The translations under genes were made by a program, and so were the position numbers. Positions 15,884 through 24,785 of a stretch of 38,498 bases of DNA are shown here, piece after piece. Source of the stretch: an uncultured Neglectibacter sp. (lineage in GTDB: Bacteria > Bacillota > Clostridia > Oscillospirales > Acutalibacteraceae); NCBI GenBank assembly GCA_946554335.1, contig CAMNSA010000018.1, forward strand, positions 1-38,498. Reading direction: 5' to 3'. Numbering within the stretch: the first letter of the stretch is position 1; the number at the start of each line of letters is the position of its first letter. A model generated the notes under the pieces. That model made no database searches. It had not been told where the DNA came from and saw only the letters and a program-made list of their open reading frames with translations.

Positions 15884-17095
15884 TTACGCCCCGGTGCTGC
15901 TCCCCTTGATCGCCATGGTCTTCACAGCCTCCGACAGAATCAGCTTCCCGTCCACCCTCTGGCTTGCCAGGAACCCCACCTGCCCGTTTGCCGCAAACAG
16001 CTCATTCAGCCTCTTAAAAGACCTTCCCTGCCGGTCCGCAATCCAGTAATAAGAGAAATCCCCGAAGGCCATCACCTTCGCCCCCGCCGCGACCTCCGGC
16101 ACATAGGCGGAAGTATGGTACGGACGGTTCAGGATCATGTCCGGCTGCCCCGCCTGCACGGACGGCTGCCAGATATAATTGCCGTTATTGTCTTTCAGCT
16201 TCCGCAGGGCCTTCACCGTGGTATCATTCAGCACCCAGACCGCCTTCTTCCGGTACGGCGACTTCACCGCATAGAACAGGTCCATCACATCGTCAAACGT
16301 GATACCGGCAGCCGCCGTGGTCACTCCGTCAGAAGCCCCGCCCGTGGAATTAAAAATACCCGTAGGCTTGCCCTTCCCGTCCCCGGTAAAGAACGCCTCT
16401 TCCTCCTTCGCCCCGATCCTGCGCCCGAACTCCTTAGAGATATACGCCTCCAGGTCAAACACACTGTCATTCAGAAGCTCATCCGACACTTTCAGCATCG
16501 TCGCCACCTTGTACGCCCCGATGGAAACCTGCCCGAAAGAATCATCCGACTCCGGGTAAGCCCCTTCCTCGTCAATCCAGGAAGCTGTCCCCTTCGTGGC
16601 AGCCACCGGAATCTTCCGGTCCCCGCTGGAAGTCTTGATCACCGTGGCGATACTCCGGAAAAAGTTCTCTTCCTCCAGAGCCTCCACCAGCGTATGCTCA
16701 AACTCGTCCGGCACCAGATACCCGCCCTCGGAATCCGTCCCCACCTGCAGGGCATTCTCCACGTCATAAAAATTCTTCCTCCGCATGGCATTCCAGAACG
16801 TCTTTTTATACCTATCCGTCGCCCTGCCCTTCTTCTCTTCGCCGTCCGGATTGTTGTTCGGCTTATTCGTGATCGGCTCGGAGACAGGCTTATTCAGCTC
16901 CGCGTCAATCGCCGCCTGCCGTTCCAGCCGCTCAATCTCCTTCCCTAAGTCCACAACCTCCTGCTCCATCTTCTCATAGGCAGCCGTATCCTCCGCCGAC
17001 AGCAGGCCGTCCTCACCCCGCTTGTTGTCCAGAAAAGACTTTGCCACCTCCCATGCCTTCGCACGCTTCTCCCTCAACTCCAAAATCTTCTTCAT
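15884..17095 (-). CDS. Major capsid protein, HK97 family
   Basis: 403 aa from ATG 17095, seven bases after GGAGG; an ATG six bases earlier sits too close. Residues ~1-75 form a Lys/Glu-rich coiled coil that acts as a built-in scaffold (delta domain). The mature region begins after ~110 with ENALQVGTDSEGGYLVPDEF and continues with the HK97 fold: SDELLNDSVFDLEAYISKEF, EEAFFTGDGKGKPTGIFNST, and SYYWIADRQGRSFKRLNELF near the C terminus. The protease upstream probably removes the delta domain. Confidence 0.96.
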   Translation of the reverse strand: MKKILELREKRAKAWEVAKSFLDNKRGEDGLLSAEDTAAYEKMEQEVVDLGKEIERLERQAAIDAELNKPVSEPITNKPNNNPDGEEKKGRATDRYKKTFWNAMRRKNFYDVENALQVGTDSEGGYLVPDEFEHTLVEALEEENFFRSIATVIKTSSGDRKIPVAATKGTASWIDEEGAYPESDDSFGQVSIGAYKVATMLKVSDELLNDSVFDLEAYISKEFGRRIGAKEEEAFFTGDGKGKPTGIFNSTGGASDGVTTAAAGITFDDVMDLFYAVKSPYRKKAVWVLNDTTVKALRKLKDNNGNYIWQPSVQAGQPDMILNRPYHTSAYVPEVAAGAKVMAFGDFSYYWIADRQGRSFKRLNELFAANGQVGFLASQRVDGKLILSEAVKTMAIKGSSTGA

Positions 17096-17156
17096 CTCCA
17101 TACCTCCGTCAATCTTTTTTTGAATTTACAAAAACCTCTTTTCCAGGCCCCGCACC

Positions 17157-17269
17157 GCCACAGCACCTCAAAGCCGCTTCCCAGGCTCCACAAGCCGCAG
17201 TACCTCTAAACCGTTTCCCAGGTTCCACATAGCCGCAGTACCTCACAGCCTTCCCCTGCTCCGCCGGTT
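17157..17269. repeat. Three imperfect 37-38-bp direct repeats
   Basis: Units start at 17157, 17194 and 17232 on the plus strand, each beginning GCCGCAGTACCTC or a close variant and continuing with CC-TTCCCAGG-TCCACA. The third unit is the most diverged. They fill the ~200-bp gap between the protease and capsid genes. No coding frame spans them. Confidence 0.5.
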
Positions 17270-17304
17270 CACAGGCCGCCGCAGCCCATGACCACTCCTA
17301 AAAC

Positions 17305-18012
17305 TCAATGCCGCAGAAGTCCCAGCCGCTTCTCCAACTGCTCCACCGGAACCCTCTTTTCTGCCTCCTTCGGCACCAGCTTGGACAGCAGGGAATTAGT
17401 CACCGCCATGCGCGAAAACATCACGCCCTCCGGCTCCGTGCCTCTCACCGCATCTTCCGTACCTTCCCCTTCATGCAGAACCCCGTCCGCAAACCCAAGC
17501 TCCACCGCCTTCTTCGCATTGAACCAGCTCTCCGCATCCATCAGATGGGAAATCCTCGCCCGGCTCATGCCCGTCTTAATCTCATAGGCGTTCATGATGC
17601 TCTCCTTCACCTCGTCCAGCATCTCCCCGGCCCTCTGCATCTCCTTACTGTCACCGATAGCAATCGTCATGGGATTGTGGATCATCATCATACCCACCGG
17701 GGACATCAGAACCTCCGTCCCGGCCATGGCAATCACAGACGCCGCCGAAGCCGCCAGAGCATCCACCTTCACCGTCACATCCCCTTTGTACTCCATCAGC
17801 ATGTTATAAATCTGCGCCGCCGCAAACACGTCCCCGCCCGGAGAATTGATCCAGACCGTGATATCCCCCGTCCCCGCATCCAGCTCCTTCCGGAACAGCG
17901 CCGGCGTCACCTCGTCCCCGTACCAGGTCTCATCCGAAATCTCCCCGTTCAATACCAGAGTCCTCTCCCCGTCCGTCTCATTCCGTATCCAGTTCCAAAA
18001 CTTCCGCTTCAT
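17305..18012 (-). CDS. Head maturation protease, ClpP family
   Basis: 235 aa, full length for the phage ClpP-like prohead protease. DITVWINSPGGDVFAAAQIY aligns with the ClpP core. The nucleophile region is DALAASAASVIAMAG (Ser89 best aligned), His112 lies in MMMIHNP, and the acidic member lies in LMDAESWFNAKKAVELGFAD. It cleaves the capsid scaffold during head maturation. The gene lies between portal and capsid, the conserved HK97 order. Confidence 0.95.
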   Translation of the reverse strand: MKRKFWNWIRNETDGERTLVLNGEISDETWYGDEVTPALFRKELDAGTGDITVWINSPGGDVFAAAQIYNMLMEYKGDVTVKVDALAASAASVIAMAGTEVLMSPVGMMMIHNPMTIAIGDSKEMQRAGEMLDEVKESIMNAYEIKTGMSRARISHLMDAESWFNAKKAVELGFADGVLHEGEGTEDAVRGTEPEGVMFSRMAVTNSLLSKLVPKEAEKRVPVEQLEKRLGLLRH

Positions 18013-18073
18013 CCCTGCACCTCACTTTCCGCTTCTTCCAACACTTCCCGCCAATCCCCTTAAATCAGCGCAC

Positions 18074-18106
18074 AAAAAAAGCCGCCAGATATCTCCGCCT
18101 GCCAGC
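18074..18106 (-). terminator. Terminator-like hairpin between portal and protease genes
   Basis: Minus-strand GCTGGCAG (18106-18099) pairs imperfectly with CTGGCGGC (18088-18081), followed by seven U. It lies inside the head operon. Confidence 0.45.
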
Positions 18107-18169
18107 TTCCAAAACTCCTTTATTCTGCTTTTATGCCTTTATACCTTTATGCTTTCATGTTCCCATACC

Positions 18170-19474
18170 TCACGGCTCCAATCCGGAACCTCCCTGCCGA
18201 AGCTGTCCCCCGTCCGGCGGCTCCTGCTCCTGTAGGTTCTTCCCCGCAAACAGCCCTGCATCTTCCAGCTTGCACAGATTCCCGTTCACCAAGTACAGAT
18301 CCCCGCCTTCCTCCGCCGGGATCGGGTTCATATCCTCCATCTCCCTGATATCATTCGTGGACAGCCACCCATTCTGCCGCCCCACAGAATATCCGGCCAT
18401 CCGGCTCTGGTAATCCCCCCGCAGAAGCCCGTCCACGTTCAGCTTCACAAAATACTCCCGCTTCTCCTGCGGCAGCAGGAGCGCCTTCTGTAAAGACTGC
18501 TCCCACCGGATCACCCATGGGTCCAACGTATACTTCACGAACTCCAAAGACTGCTGCTCAATATTAGAAAAACTGCTCTTGTCCAGATCCCCGACCATAT
18601 GCGGCGGAATCCGATACAGCCTGGCAATTTCGTCCACCTGGAACTTCCTGGTCTCCAAAAACTGCGCTTCCTCCGGCGGAATCCCGATCTGCTGGTACTT
18701 CATGCCCTCTTCCAGAACGGCCACCTTCCCCGCATTCTTAGAGCCCCCGTAGACAGCGTGCCAGCTCTCCCGCACCTTCGCCGGGTCCTTCAACACCCCC
18801 GGATGCTCCAGCACGCCGCCCGGCGTGGCCCCGTTCTCAAAGAACCCCGCCCCGTATTCCTCACAGGCCAGCGTCATCCCCACCGCATTCTTCGCCATGG
18901 CAATAGGAGAATATCCCACCAGCCCGTCAAACCCAAGCCCGGGGATATGCAGCACATCCTCCTGCGGAAGATACACCCTGCCGTACTCCCCAAAATTTGG
19001 GTTCTCGTCACTGTACCGGTTATAGACATAATAAAGCTCCCCCTTACCGTCCCGGTCAACCTCCACCTTGTCCGGCAGCAGCGGGTACAGCCCCAGCACC
19101 CGGCCCCCGCCGTCCCGTATGATCTGCGCATAGGCATTCCCCCAGATCAAAAGGTGACTCATCAAAGTCTCCCGGAACACAAAAGAAGTCATCTCCGGGT
19201 TCGGCTCGTCATGCAGGAGATAATACAAAGGATGGTCATACACCCGCTCCTTCCCCCTCCCCGCATACCGGTACAAATGCACCGGCAGGGAAGCAACCGC
19301 CTCCGACAGAATCCGCACACAGGAATAGACCGCCGTGGTCTGCATGGCCGTCCGCTCATTCACGACCTTCCCGCTGCTGCTCCGCCCAAACAAAAAGGAA
19401 TAAGCCGTACTCCCGTAACTGTCCCTCGGCTTATCCCTCGCCCCCCTGATACCCAAAATAGACGCCAGCTTCAT
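18170..19474 (-). CDS. Portal protein, HK97 family
   Basis: 434 aa from ATG 19474, seven bases after AGGAGG. It contains the expected portal signatures: AYSFLFGRSSSGKVVNERTA, YSCVRILSEAVASLPVHLYR, HPLYYLLHDEPNPEMTSFVF, and MSHLLIWGNAYAQIIRDGGG. The C-terminal half includes RKFQVDEIARLYRIPPHMVG, SSFSNIEQQSLEFVKYTLDP and GWLSTNDIREMEDMNPIPAE. Twelve copies form the DNA-entry ring. It is separated from TerL by an inserted membrane-protein gene. Confidence 0.96.
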   Translation of the reverse strand: MKLASILGIRGARDKPRDSYGSTAYSFLFGRSSSGKVVNERTAMQTTAVYSCVRILSEAVASLPVHLYRYAGRGKERVYDHPLYYLLHDEPNPEMTSFVFRETLMSHLLIWGNAYAQIIRDGGGRVLGLYPLLPDKVEVDRDGKGELYYVYNRYSDENPNFGEYGRVYLPQEDVLHIPGLGFDGLVGYSPIAMAKNAVGMTLACEEYGAGFFENGATPGGVLEHPGVLKDPAKVRESWHAVYGGSKNAGKVAVLEEGMKYQQIGIPPEEAQFLETRKFQVDEIARLYRIPPHMVGDLDKSSFSNIEQQSLEFVKYTLDPWVIRWEQSLQKALLLPQEKREYFVKLNVDGLLRGDYQSRMAGYSVGRQNGWLSTNDIREMEDMNPIPAEEGGDLYLVNGNLCKLEDAGLFAGKNLQEQEPPDGGQLRQGGSGLEP

Positions 19475-19497
19475 ACACACCTCCTAAAAATACGCAA

Positions 19498-19531
19498 AAG
19501 AAAAGCACCTATTATTTTCAAAAATAGATGC
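19498..19531 (-). terminator. Terminator after the membrane-protein moron
   Basis: Minus-strand GCATCTATT (19531-19523) pairs with AATAGGTGC (19513-19505), followed by UUUUCUUUU. It lies between the 159-aa gene stop and the portal ribosome site. Confidence 0.65.
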
Positions 19532-19547
19532 TCACATATCTATTATC

Positions 19548-20027
19548 TTATTTTAATTCCTTGATTTTATCTTTTTGCGCCTTATATAAATCTTCTCCCC
19601 ACTGATATAAAAATGTATTTAGAAACAGCATTGCAAATGACAATAAAGAGAGACAGCTTATCTGCTTATTGACTGCAACGCTATTTGGTATGTCTTTAAT
19701 CGGAGTTATAATTGCCATAATAAAAATAAAGATATATTGGAAATATGATATTACCTCCACAAATCTCTCTACAATTTTATCTTTCTTAATTTCTTTTTTC
19801 CTGTTATACCCTATCCTTTTTTCAATATACTTCACTAATCGGAGATTCTTAGACAAAAACAAAGATACTGTTTTTACCAATTCAAGCACCGCTAACTCTA
19901 ACGATGCCCATGCAACAAAATAATACACCTGTATTGCCAAAAGATTTTCATTTACGGCCTGAACAATAAATAAAACACCATATGCTAAAGCCATTCCCAG
20001 AAAGAAAATATTGCCCCGGTATTTCAT
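19548..20027 (-). CDS. Four-TM membrane protein of unknown function (moron)
   Basis: 159 aa, strongly AT-rich compared with both neighbours. Four hydrophobic segments are visible: ~6-24 (NIFFLGMALAYGVLFIVQAV), ~30-58 (LAIQVYYFVAWASLELAVLE), ~93-108 (YFQYIFIFIMAIITPI) and ~122-141 (CLSLLSFAMLFLNTFLYQWG). A strongly basic cytoplasmic loop lies between TM2 and TM3 (KYIEKRIGYNRKKEIKKDKI). No family recognised. GGGGGGAG precedes the ATG, an extended -10 promoter lies at 20055-20060, and a terminator follows at 19498-19531. This is a self-contained transcription unit within the packaging operon, typical of morons such as superinfection-exclusion genes; that role is inferred only. Confidence 0.75.
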   Translation of the reverse strand: MKYRGNIFFLGMALAYGVLFIVQAVNENLLAIQVYYFVAWASLELAVLELVKTVSLFLSKNLRLVKYIEKRIGYNRKKEIKKDKIVERFVEVISYFQYIFIFIMAIITPIKDIPNSVAVNKQISCLSLLSFAMLFLNTFLYQWGEDLYKAQKDKIKELK

Positions 20028-20054
20028 TCAATCTCCCCCCTTATCTTTTTAGCC

Positions 20055-20063
20055 ATTGTAGCA
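20055..20063 (-). promoter_or_regulatory. Extended -10 promoter of the membrane-protein moron
   Basis: Minus-strand TGCTACAAT: an extended TGn element with -10 TACAAT (20060-20055), 27 bases before the ATG. The -35 region 17 bases upstream (TTCTAA) is weak, which is normal for extended -10 promoters. Confidence 0.5.
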
Positions 20064-20077
20064 TAAATTCCGACAAA

Positions 20078-21625
20078 TTAGAATGACAAAATCCCCCTCT
20101 CATCATACACGCTCCCCGTGCTCCCGCCATGCCTGATTGCCCTGTCAAGCGCCATGATCGCCGCCACCGCACCGTCAATCTTCTCCGTGGACTTCTCCTT
20201 ATCCGGCTTGATATTCCCCGCCGGGTCCGTCCGCACAAAAATATTGTCCATCATCCACCTCAGCACCGGATGCCCGCCGTGGGCAACATTCCTCTCCAGG
20301 ACCAGTTCCATCAGCCTCTTGGACGGCGGCGACATATCCTTGAACCCCTGCCCGAACGGGACCACCGTAAACCCAAGCCCCTCCAGGTTCTGGACCATCT
20401 GCACCGCTCCCCACCGGTCAAAAGCGATCTCCTTTATGTGAAACCTCTTCCCCAAATCCTCTATAAAACTCTCAATAAACCCATAATGGATCACGTCCCC
20501 CTCCGTAGTCTCCAGAAACCCCTGCTTCTCCCACACGTCATAAGGCACATGGTCACGCCGTACCCTGCGCACCATGTTTTCCTCCGGTATCCAGAAATAC
20601 GGCAGGAACACATACTTCTCCGTATCGTCCCTGGGCGGAAAGACCAGCACAAAAGCCGTGATATCAATAGAGCTGGACAGATCCAGCCCGCCGTAACACT
20701 CCCGCCCCAGAAGCTCCCCCTCGTCCACCGGGAAAGCACAGGCATCCCACTTCTCCATCTGCATCCACCGTGTAGACTGCTTCACCCACTGGTTCAGCCG
20801 AAGCTGCCGGAAAATATTTTCCTCTGCCGGATTGTCCCTGGCGCTCAAACACGCATTCCGCACCTTCCCAATGTCAATCGTATGCCCCAAAGACGGGTTC
20901 GCCTGGTACCACACTTCCTCCGAAGTCCAGTCCGCATCATCCAGAGCCCCGTAGATCACCGGATAAAATGTCGGGTCCGCCTTCCTCCCGCATAGAATAT
21001 CCTCCGCCTTCTGGTGCTGCTCAAAACACACAGAATGCCGGTCCGTCCCTGCCGTAGTGATCAGGAAAAACAAAGGCTGTGTCCTGGCATCTCCGGAACC
21101 CTTCGTCATAACGTCGAACAGTTCCCGGTTCGGCTGGCTGTGCAGCTCGTCAAAAATCACCGCATGGACATTCAGCCCGTGCTTCGTATAAGCCTCCGCA
21201 GAAAGCACCTGGTAAAAACTGTTCGTCGGCTTATACACCAGCCGCTTCACCGACATCACCGGCTTGATCCGCTTCTTCAACGCCGGGCACTGCTCCACCA
21301 TGTCCACCGCCACGTCAAACACAATGGAAGCCTGCTGCCGGTCCGAAGCGCACCCATAAACCTCCGCGCCCCACTCATTGTCCCCGCAGGTCATGTAAAG
21401 CGCCACCCCCGCCGCCAGCTCCGACTTCCCGTTCTTCTTCGGAATCTCCACATAGGCCGTATTATACTGCCGAAACCCGTCCTCCTTCACCGTCCCGAAC
21501 ACGTCCCTGATAATCGTCTCCTGCCACGGCAGCAGGTCAAACGCCTGCCCCCGCCATCTCCCCTTCGTATGTTTCAGGCAGCGGATAAACTCCACAGCCC
21601 TCTGCGCCTTCGCCTCGTCAAACAC
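20078..21625 (-). CDS. Terminase large subunit
   Basis: 515 aa; the ATPase and nuclease of the packaging motor. Walker A-like IPKKNGKSE at 61-69 and Walker B AVIFDELH at 155-162 (NVHAVIFDELHSQPNRELFD) are clear, with a C-terminal nuclease domain beginning near CYGGLDLSSSIDITAF and a conserved Asp in KIDGAVAAIMALDRA. The start is GTG at 21625 overlapping the TerS stop by one base. Many homologues carry ~30-40 more N-terminal residues, so this copy is short at that end. An inserted membrane-protein gene separates it from portal. Confidence 0.95.
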   Translation of the reverse strand: MFDEAKAQRAVEFIRCLKHTKGRWRGQAFDLLPWQETIIRDVFGTVKEDGFRQYNTAYVEIPKKNGKSELAAGVALYMTCGDNEWGAEVYGCASDRQQASIVFDVAVDMVEQCPALKKRIKPVMSVKRLVYKPTNSFYQVLSAEAYTKHGLNVHAVIFDELHSQPNRELFDVMTKGSGDARTQPLFFLITTAGTDRHSVCFEQHQKAEDILCGRKADPTFYPVIYGALDDADWTSEEVWYQANPSLGHTIDIGKVRNACLSARDNPAEENIFRQLRLNQWVKQSTRWMQMEKWDACAFPVDEGELLGRECYGGLDLSSSIDITAFVLVFPPRDDTEKYVFLPYFWIPEENMVRRVRRDHVPYDVWEKQGFLETTEGDVIHYGFIESFIEDLGKRFHIKEIAFDRWGAVQMVQNLEGLGFTVVPFGQGFKDMSPPSKRLMELVLERNVAHGGHPVLRWMMDNIFVRTDPAGNIKPDKEKSTEKIDGAVAAIMALDRAIRHGGSTGSVYDERGILSF

Positions 21626-22104
21626 TATCCTCTGCCTCCCTTGAACAACAGGATCTCCATAGCGTCGCTCTCCTTATCCTCCCCGGCATCCGCCACGATC
21701 CGGCTCCGGGAAGAAGGCGTAAGCCCGAACTGCTCACAGAACCGGTTCATGATCTTCAGGTAAGTCTGCGCAATGGACACCTGCGGGACCTGCTGGCAGT
21801 ACCCCGAAGGCGTCTCCATGATCGCCCCATGCTCGGAAATATATTCCTCCGCTTCCTTCCACCTGGCATACGCCTGGCAGTACCCCGCAAAAGCCGCCAT
21901 GTCAATCTCCGTCAGAATCCCAAGCCGCTCCATCTGCTTCGCCATCCGCTTCCATTCCTTCTTCGCCTCCGCTTCCAGCCACGCCGGGCATCTCGGAGCC
22001 TTCTTCTCCGGCTTCGGCTCCCCGGCATTCAGCCCCCGCTTCCCAGGGTTCCCCTCCAGCATCTTCACCGCCGTAGGCTTCGGCTTCCGCCCTCTCTGCG
22101 CCAC
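21625..22104 (-). CDS. Terminase small subunit, P27 family
   Basis: About 159 aa from GTG 22104 (VAQRGRKPKPTAVKMLEGNP), eight bases after GGAGG; the frame continues upstream to 22137 without a better start. RKPKPTAVKMLEGNPGKRGL is the diagnostic P27-type N terminus, followed by helical CPAWLEAEAKKEWKRMAKQM and SIAQTYLKIMNRFCEQFGLT. It recognises phage DNA for packaging. It lies between the methyltransferase cassette and TerL and is coupled to TerL by a one-base overlap. Confidence 0.93.
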   Translation of the reverse strand: MAQRGRKPKPTAVKMLEGNPGKRGLNAGEPKPEKKAPRCPAWLEAEAKKEWKRMAKQMERLGILTEIDMAAFAGYCQAYARWKEAEEYISEHGAIMETPSGYCQQVPQVSIAQTYLKIMNRFCEQFGLTPSSRSRIVADAGEDKESDAMEILLFKGGRG

Positions 22105-22140
22105 CGCACTCACCTCCCTCCGTACCGGCTCACACACTTT

Positions 22141-24783
22141 CTAATTCAGAAAATCAAAATCCCCATCAGGCCCCGCCCCGGAATCCCCGGACAGGCCGCC
22201 TGCCGTATCCCCAAAGTCCTCCCACGCCGTCCCCGGCACAAAGCCATCAGCGCCTTTCCATTCAGCCTCCCGCACGGAATCCCCGAACTCTTCCCACACA
22301 GCCTCCATCTGCGCCAGAAGCTCCCTGCTCTCCGGCAGTGCCATGGCGACCGCATAAGCCACCGTCGCCGTGACCGCATTCCCGGCCTGTTTGTAAAGCT
22401 GTGTCTCCGAATTGACAGCCGCCGCCCGCTCATACAGCTCATCCGGGAACCCCTGCAGGCGGAAACACTCACGGGGAGTCAGCCTCCGTATCTTCCCGCA
22501 CTTCGTCACCGTCCCCATCATGCACCCCGTATCCAGCGTCTGCGAACAGCCCTTTCCAACCCGGCCCCGCCGGGATTCACTCTTCGGATACGACAGGCAC
22601 ACGCCGTCCCCCGGAAAAGCCAGGTCATACCCCTGCTTCGTGCCGTTCCTCACCGGCAGCGCCGTCTCCGCATCCCCGGATGCATCTTCCGGCAGGTACA
22701 CCCCGTGCTGGTCCTGCGCCGTCAGCGTGAACATCGGCTCCCCGGTTTCCTTCATCCGCCTCCCGTTCTGCCGCTTCTCCACCCGGTCCGGCGTCAGCAC
22801 CGCCCTAGCTTCTAATACACTTCCGTCCTTATTTTCTGATACCGTATCCGCAGCCTCCAAAACCCCGGAATTGCCAAAATTCGTAAGCCCGCCATTATAC
22901 TGCGCAATCAGACATTTAGCAACATCCCGCACCTTCGGATGGTTCAGCGTCTGGTCAATAAAAACCTTTCCGCCCTGTCCGCTTTCAGACGTGACCGTGA
23001 GAGCCAGCCCCCTGGCATCATAAATGCGTCCATTCATCCCCTGCCCGCCTGGGTTCACATTCCCCACACAGTACAACCCGGTCTTCGATCCCATTCCCCC
23101 GCCGTTCGCCCCGATACTCACCGAAACCCCGGACGGGTCATACACCCGGTATCCCTGCATCCCGCCTATAACCTCTTTAAGAGCTCCGCCGTCTTCTCCG
23201 GAGACAGATAATATTTCCCGTCCACCTCTGCTTCTAAGAACTGCGATAAGGAATACCCTCTCCCGGTTCTGCGGGACTCCGAAGTCTTTAGAATTAAGCA
23301 CCTGCCACCGCACGTCATACCCTGCCTCGTCCATTTCAGAGAGAACGGCGGCAAAATCGAATCCTGCATTGACTGATAACAGGTTCTTAACGTTCTCAAC
23401 AAGTAGGTATGTGGGCTTATCACCTTCCTCTTTGCCTTTGATGAGGTCAATAATGCTGTAATAGATTCCACTTCTTTTTCCTCTAAGCCCTCTCTGCTTT
23501 CCTGCGATGGAGATATCCTGGCAGTTGTGGGCTGCCAGTCCTCCTGCTGTGTATGAATTGTCATCTTCCACCTCCATGTTGTAGACGTATCCGTCAAACG
23601 GGACCTTCCTGCTGCCCCTGTAACGGCACCAGACATATCCGTCCATGAAAAAAGAGCCGTCCCTTTCAGACCGCCCTTCCTTGAACCTCACCGTATAAAA
23701 ATCATGCTGCCGTACCGTCCTGCCCTCGATTACGCAGGTCTCCGGCATCTTATTTCTGTAAACCGCACAAGGCATACGGTACGCCTTATGCACACAGTCC
23801 CGGATTCCATAAGCAAGCTCCCTGGAAATCGTGGATGCCTGATGATACTTTCCCACAATACACCCTTCCGTCTCAAAATACCCTTCCAGAAACGCCCGCA
23901 GCAGATCCCCCGGCAGATTGAAGACCGCTTCCGTCAGCCGCTTTCCTCCCGCGCCCTTTCCAAACTGCATCAAGAATACCGTCAGCTCTTTATTCGTAAA
24001 ATGCACCTTATAAGCCGTCCGCTCCTTCGCCACGCTGTAACGGAACATTCCGTCCACATGCCTTTTCAGCCGTTCCAGCTTTTCCTCATTGCAGGCAACC
24101 ACCACCCGGTAATTATCAGACGCATTCTTCCTCTTGGTGACACGATACCAGCCGTCACCCATATAACAGCCCACGAACCACCAGAAATCCCGGCTCCCAA
24201 GGTCAAGGCCGTCCAGCCTGTACTCCCTCCCATGCCGCTCATAAGTAATCCCATCCCATTCCGGCAGCTCCGCCTTGTTATTCACCGGAACCGCGATCAG
24301 ATCACCCGCCTCCAGTTCCTGTACGGCCTTCCATTTAGCAGAATCCCCTTCTTTTACCAGAAACGGATGCTCACCGGTCACTTTTAGATTCTCTACGCCG
24401 AAAACGTCCAGCTCATAAATCTCCCCGGCCTTATGCTTCATGGGCCTCACCACCGGGCGGAACCTGTTCTTATGCGTCAATACCCGGTCCCCGGCCCGGA
24501 TATGCTCAATACACTTATATCCCCGGTCCGTCATCACCAGCGTCCCGGCCTCAAAGCAGGGGAACCCAAAGCACCACGCATCCGCATAGGGGATCTCTTC
24601 CGGCGTCAGCTTCGTCACATCCTCCGCCTTCCATTCCCCTTCCGTGTCATACATGGCCTCATAGGAAGCCCTCGCAAACTTATCATACTCACAATAACCA
24701 ACGCATTTATGCCCGGCCCATTCCAGCCCCAGCCGGAACCCGCCGATCCCCGAACAGATATCCAGAAACGTAAGCCTTCCCAT
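22141..24783 (-). CDS. C5-cytosine DNA methyltransferase precursor containing an intein
   Basis: 880-aa precursor from ATG 24783, after GGGGAGGTGG; the frame upstream is a shadow of the adenine methyltransferase gene. Residues 1-75 carry SAM motif I (FLDICSGIGGFRLGLEWAGH) and lead into motif IV CFGFP. A 345-aa intein (76-420) follows, then Cys421 restores GFPCQDISIAGKQRGLRGKR. Motif VI (ENV) and motif VIII (GVPQNRERVFLIA) follow, then a long target-recognition region, then motifs IX-X (TPRECFRLQGFPDELY; YKQAGNAVTATVA). The spliced enzyme would be 535 aa. It would methylate phage DNA, probably against host restriction. It is downstream of MT-A70 and PAPS-reductase-like genes. Confidence 0.95.
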   Translation of the reverse strand: MGRLTFLDICSGIGGFRLGLEWAGHKCVGYCEYDKFARASYEAMYDTEGEWKAEDVTKLTPEEIPYADAWCFGFPCFEAGTLVMTDRGYKCIEHIRAGDRVLTHKNRFRPVVRPMKHKAGEIYELDVFGVENLKVTGEHPFLVKEGDSAKWKAVQELEAGDLIAVPVNNKAELPEWDGITYERHGREYRLDGLDLGSRDFWWFVGCYMGDGWYRVTKRKNASDNYRVVVACNEEKLERLKRHVDGMFRYSVAKERTAYKVHFTNKELTVFLMQFGKGAGGKRLTEAVFNLPGDLLRAFLEGYFETEGCIVGKYHQASTISRELAYGIRDCVHKAYRMPCAVYRNKMPETCVIEGRTVRQHDFYTVRFKEGRSERDGSFFMDGYVWCRYRGSRKVPFDGYVYNMEVEDDNSYTAGGLAAHNCQDISIAGKQRGLRGKRSGIYYSIIDLIKGKEEGDKPTYLLVENVKNLLSVNAGFDFAAVLSEMDEAGYDVRWQVLNSKDFGVPQNRERVFLIAVLRSRGGREILSVSGEDGGALKEVIGGMQGYRVYDPSGVSVSIGANGGGMGSKTGLYCVGNVNPGGQGMNGRIYDARGLALTVTSESGQGGKVFIDQTLNHPKVRDVAKCLIAQYNGGLTNFGNSGVLEAADTVSENKDGSVLEARAVLTPDRVEKRQNGRRMKETGEPMFTLTAQDQHGVYLPEDASGDAETALPVRNGTKQGYDLAFPGDGVCLSYPKSESRRGRVGKGCSQTLDTGCMMGTVTKCGKIRRLTPRECFRLQGFPDELYERAAAVNSETQLYKQAGNAVTATVAYAVAMALPESRELLAQMEAVWEEFGDSVREAEWKGADGFVPGTAWEDFGDTAGGLSGDSGAGPDGDFDFLN
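23524..24558 (-). other. Intein with LAGLIDADG homing endonuclease in the methyltransferase active site
   Basis: 345 codons, numbered from its own Cys1. N-terminal splicing block: CFEAGTLVMTDRGYKCIEHI, RAGDRVLTH; block B TGEH (Thr61, His64). LAGLIDADG motifs: FVGCYMGDGW at ~128-137 and LRAFLEGYFETEGC at ~220-233. C-terminal blocks: GYVYNMEVEDDNSYTAGG then AAHN, with His344, Asn345 and Cys+1 (TGC at 23523-23521). All standard splicing residues are present, so it looks active. The +1 Cys is the expected catalytic Cys of motif IV. Confidence 0.93.
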
Positions 24784-24785
24784 GG

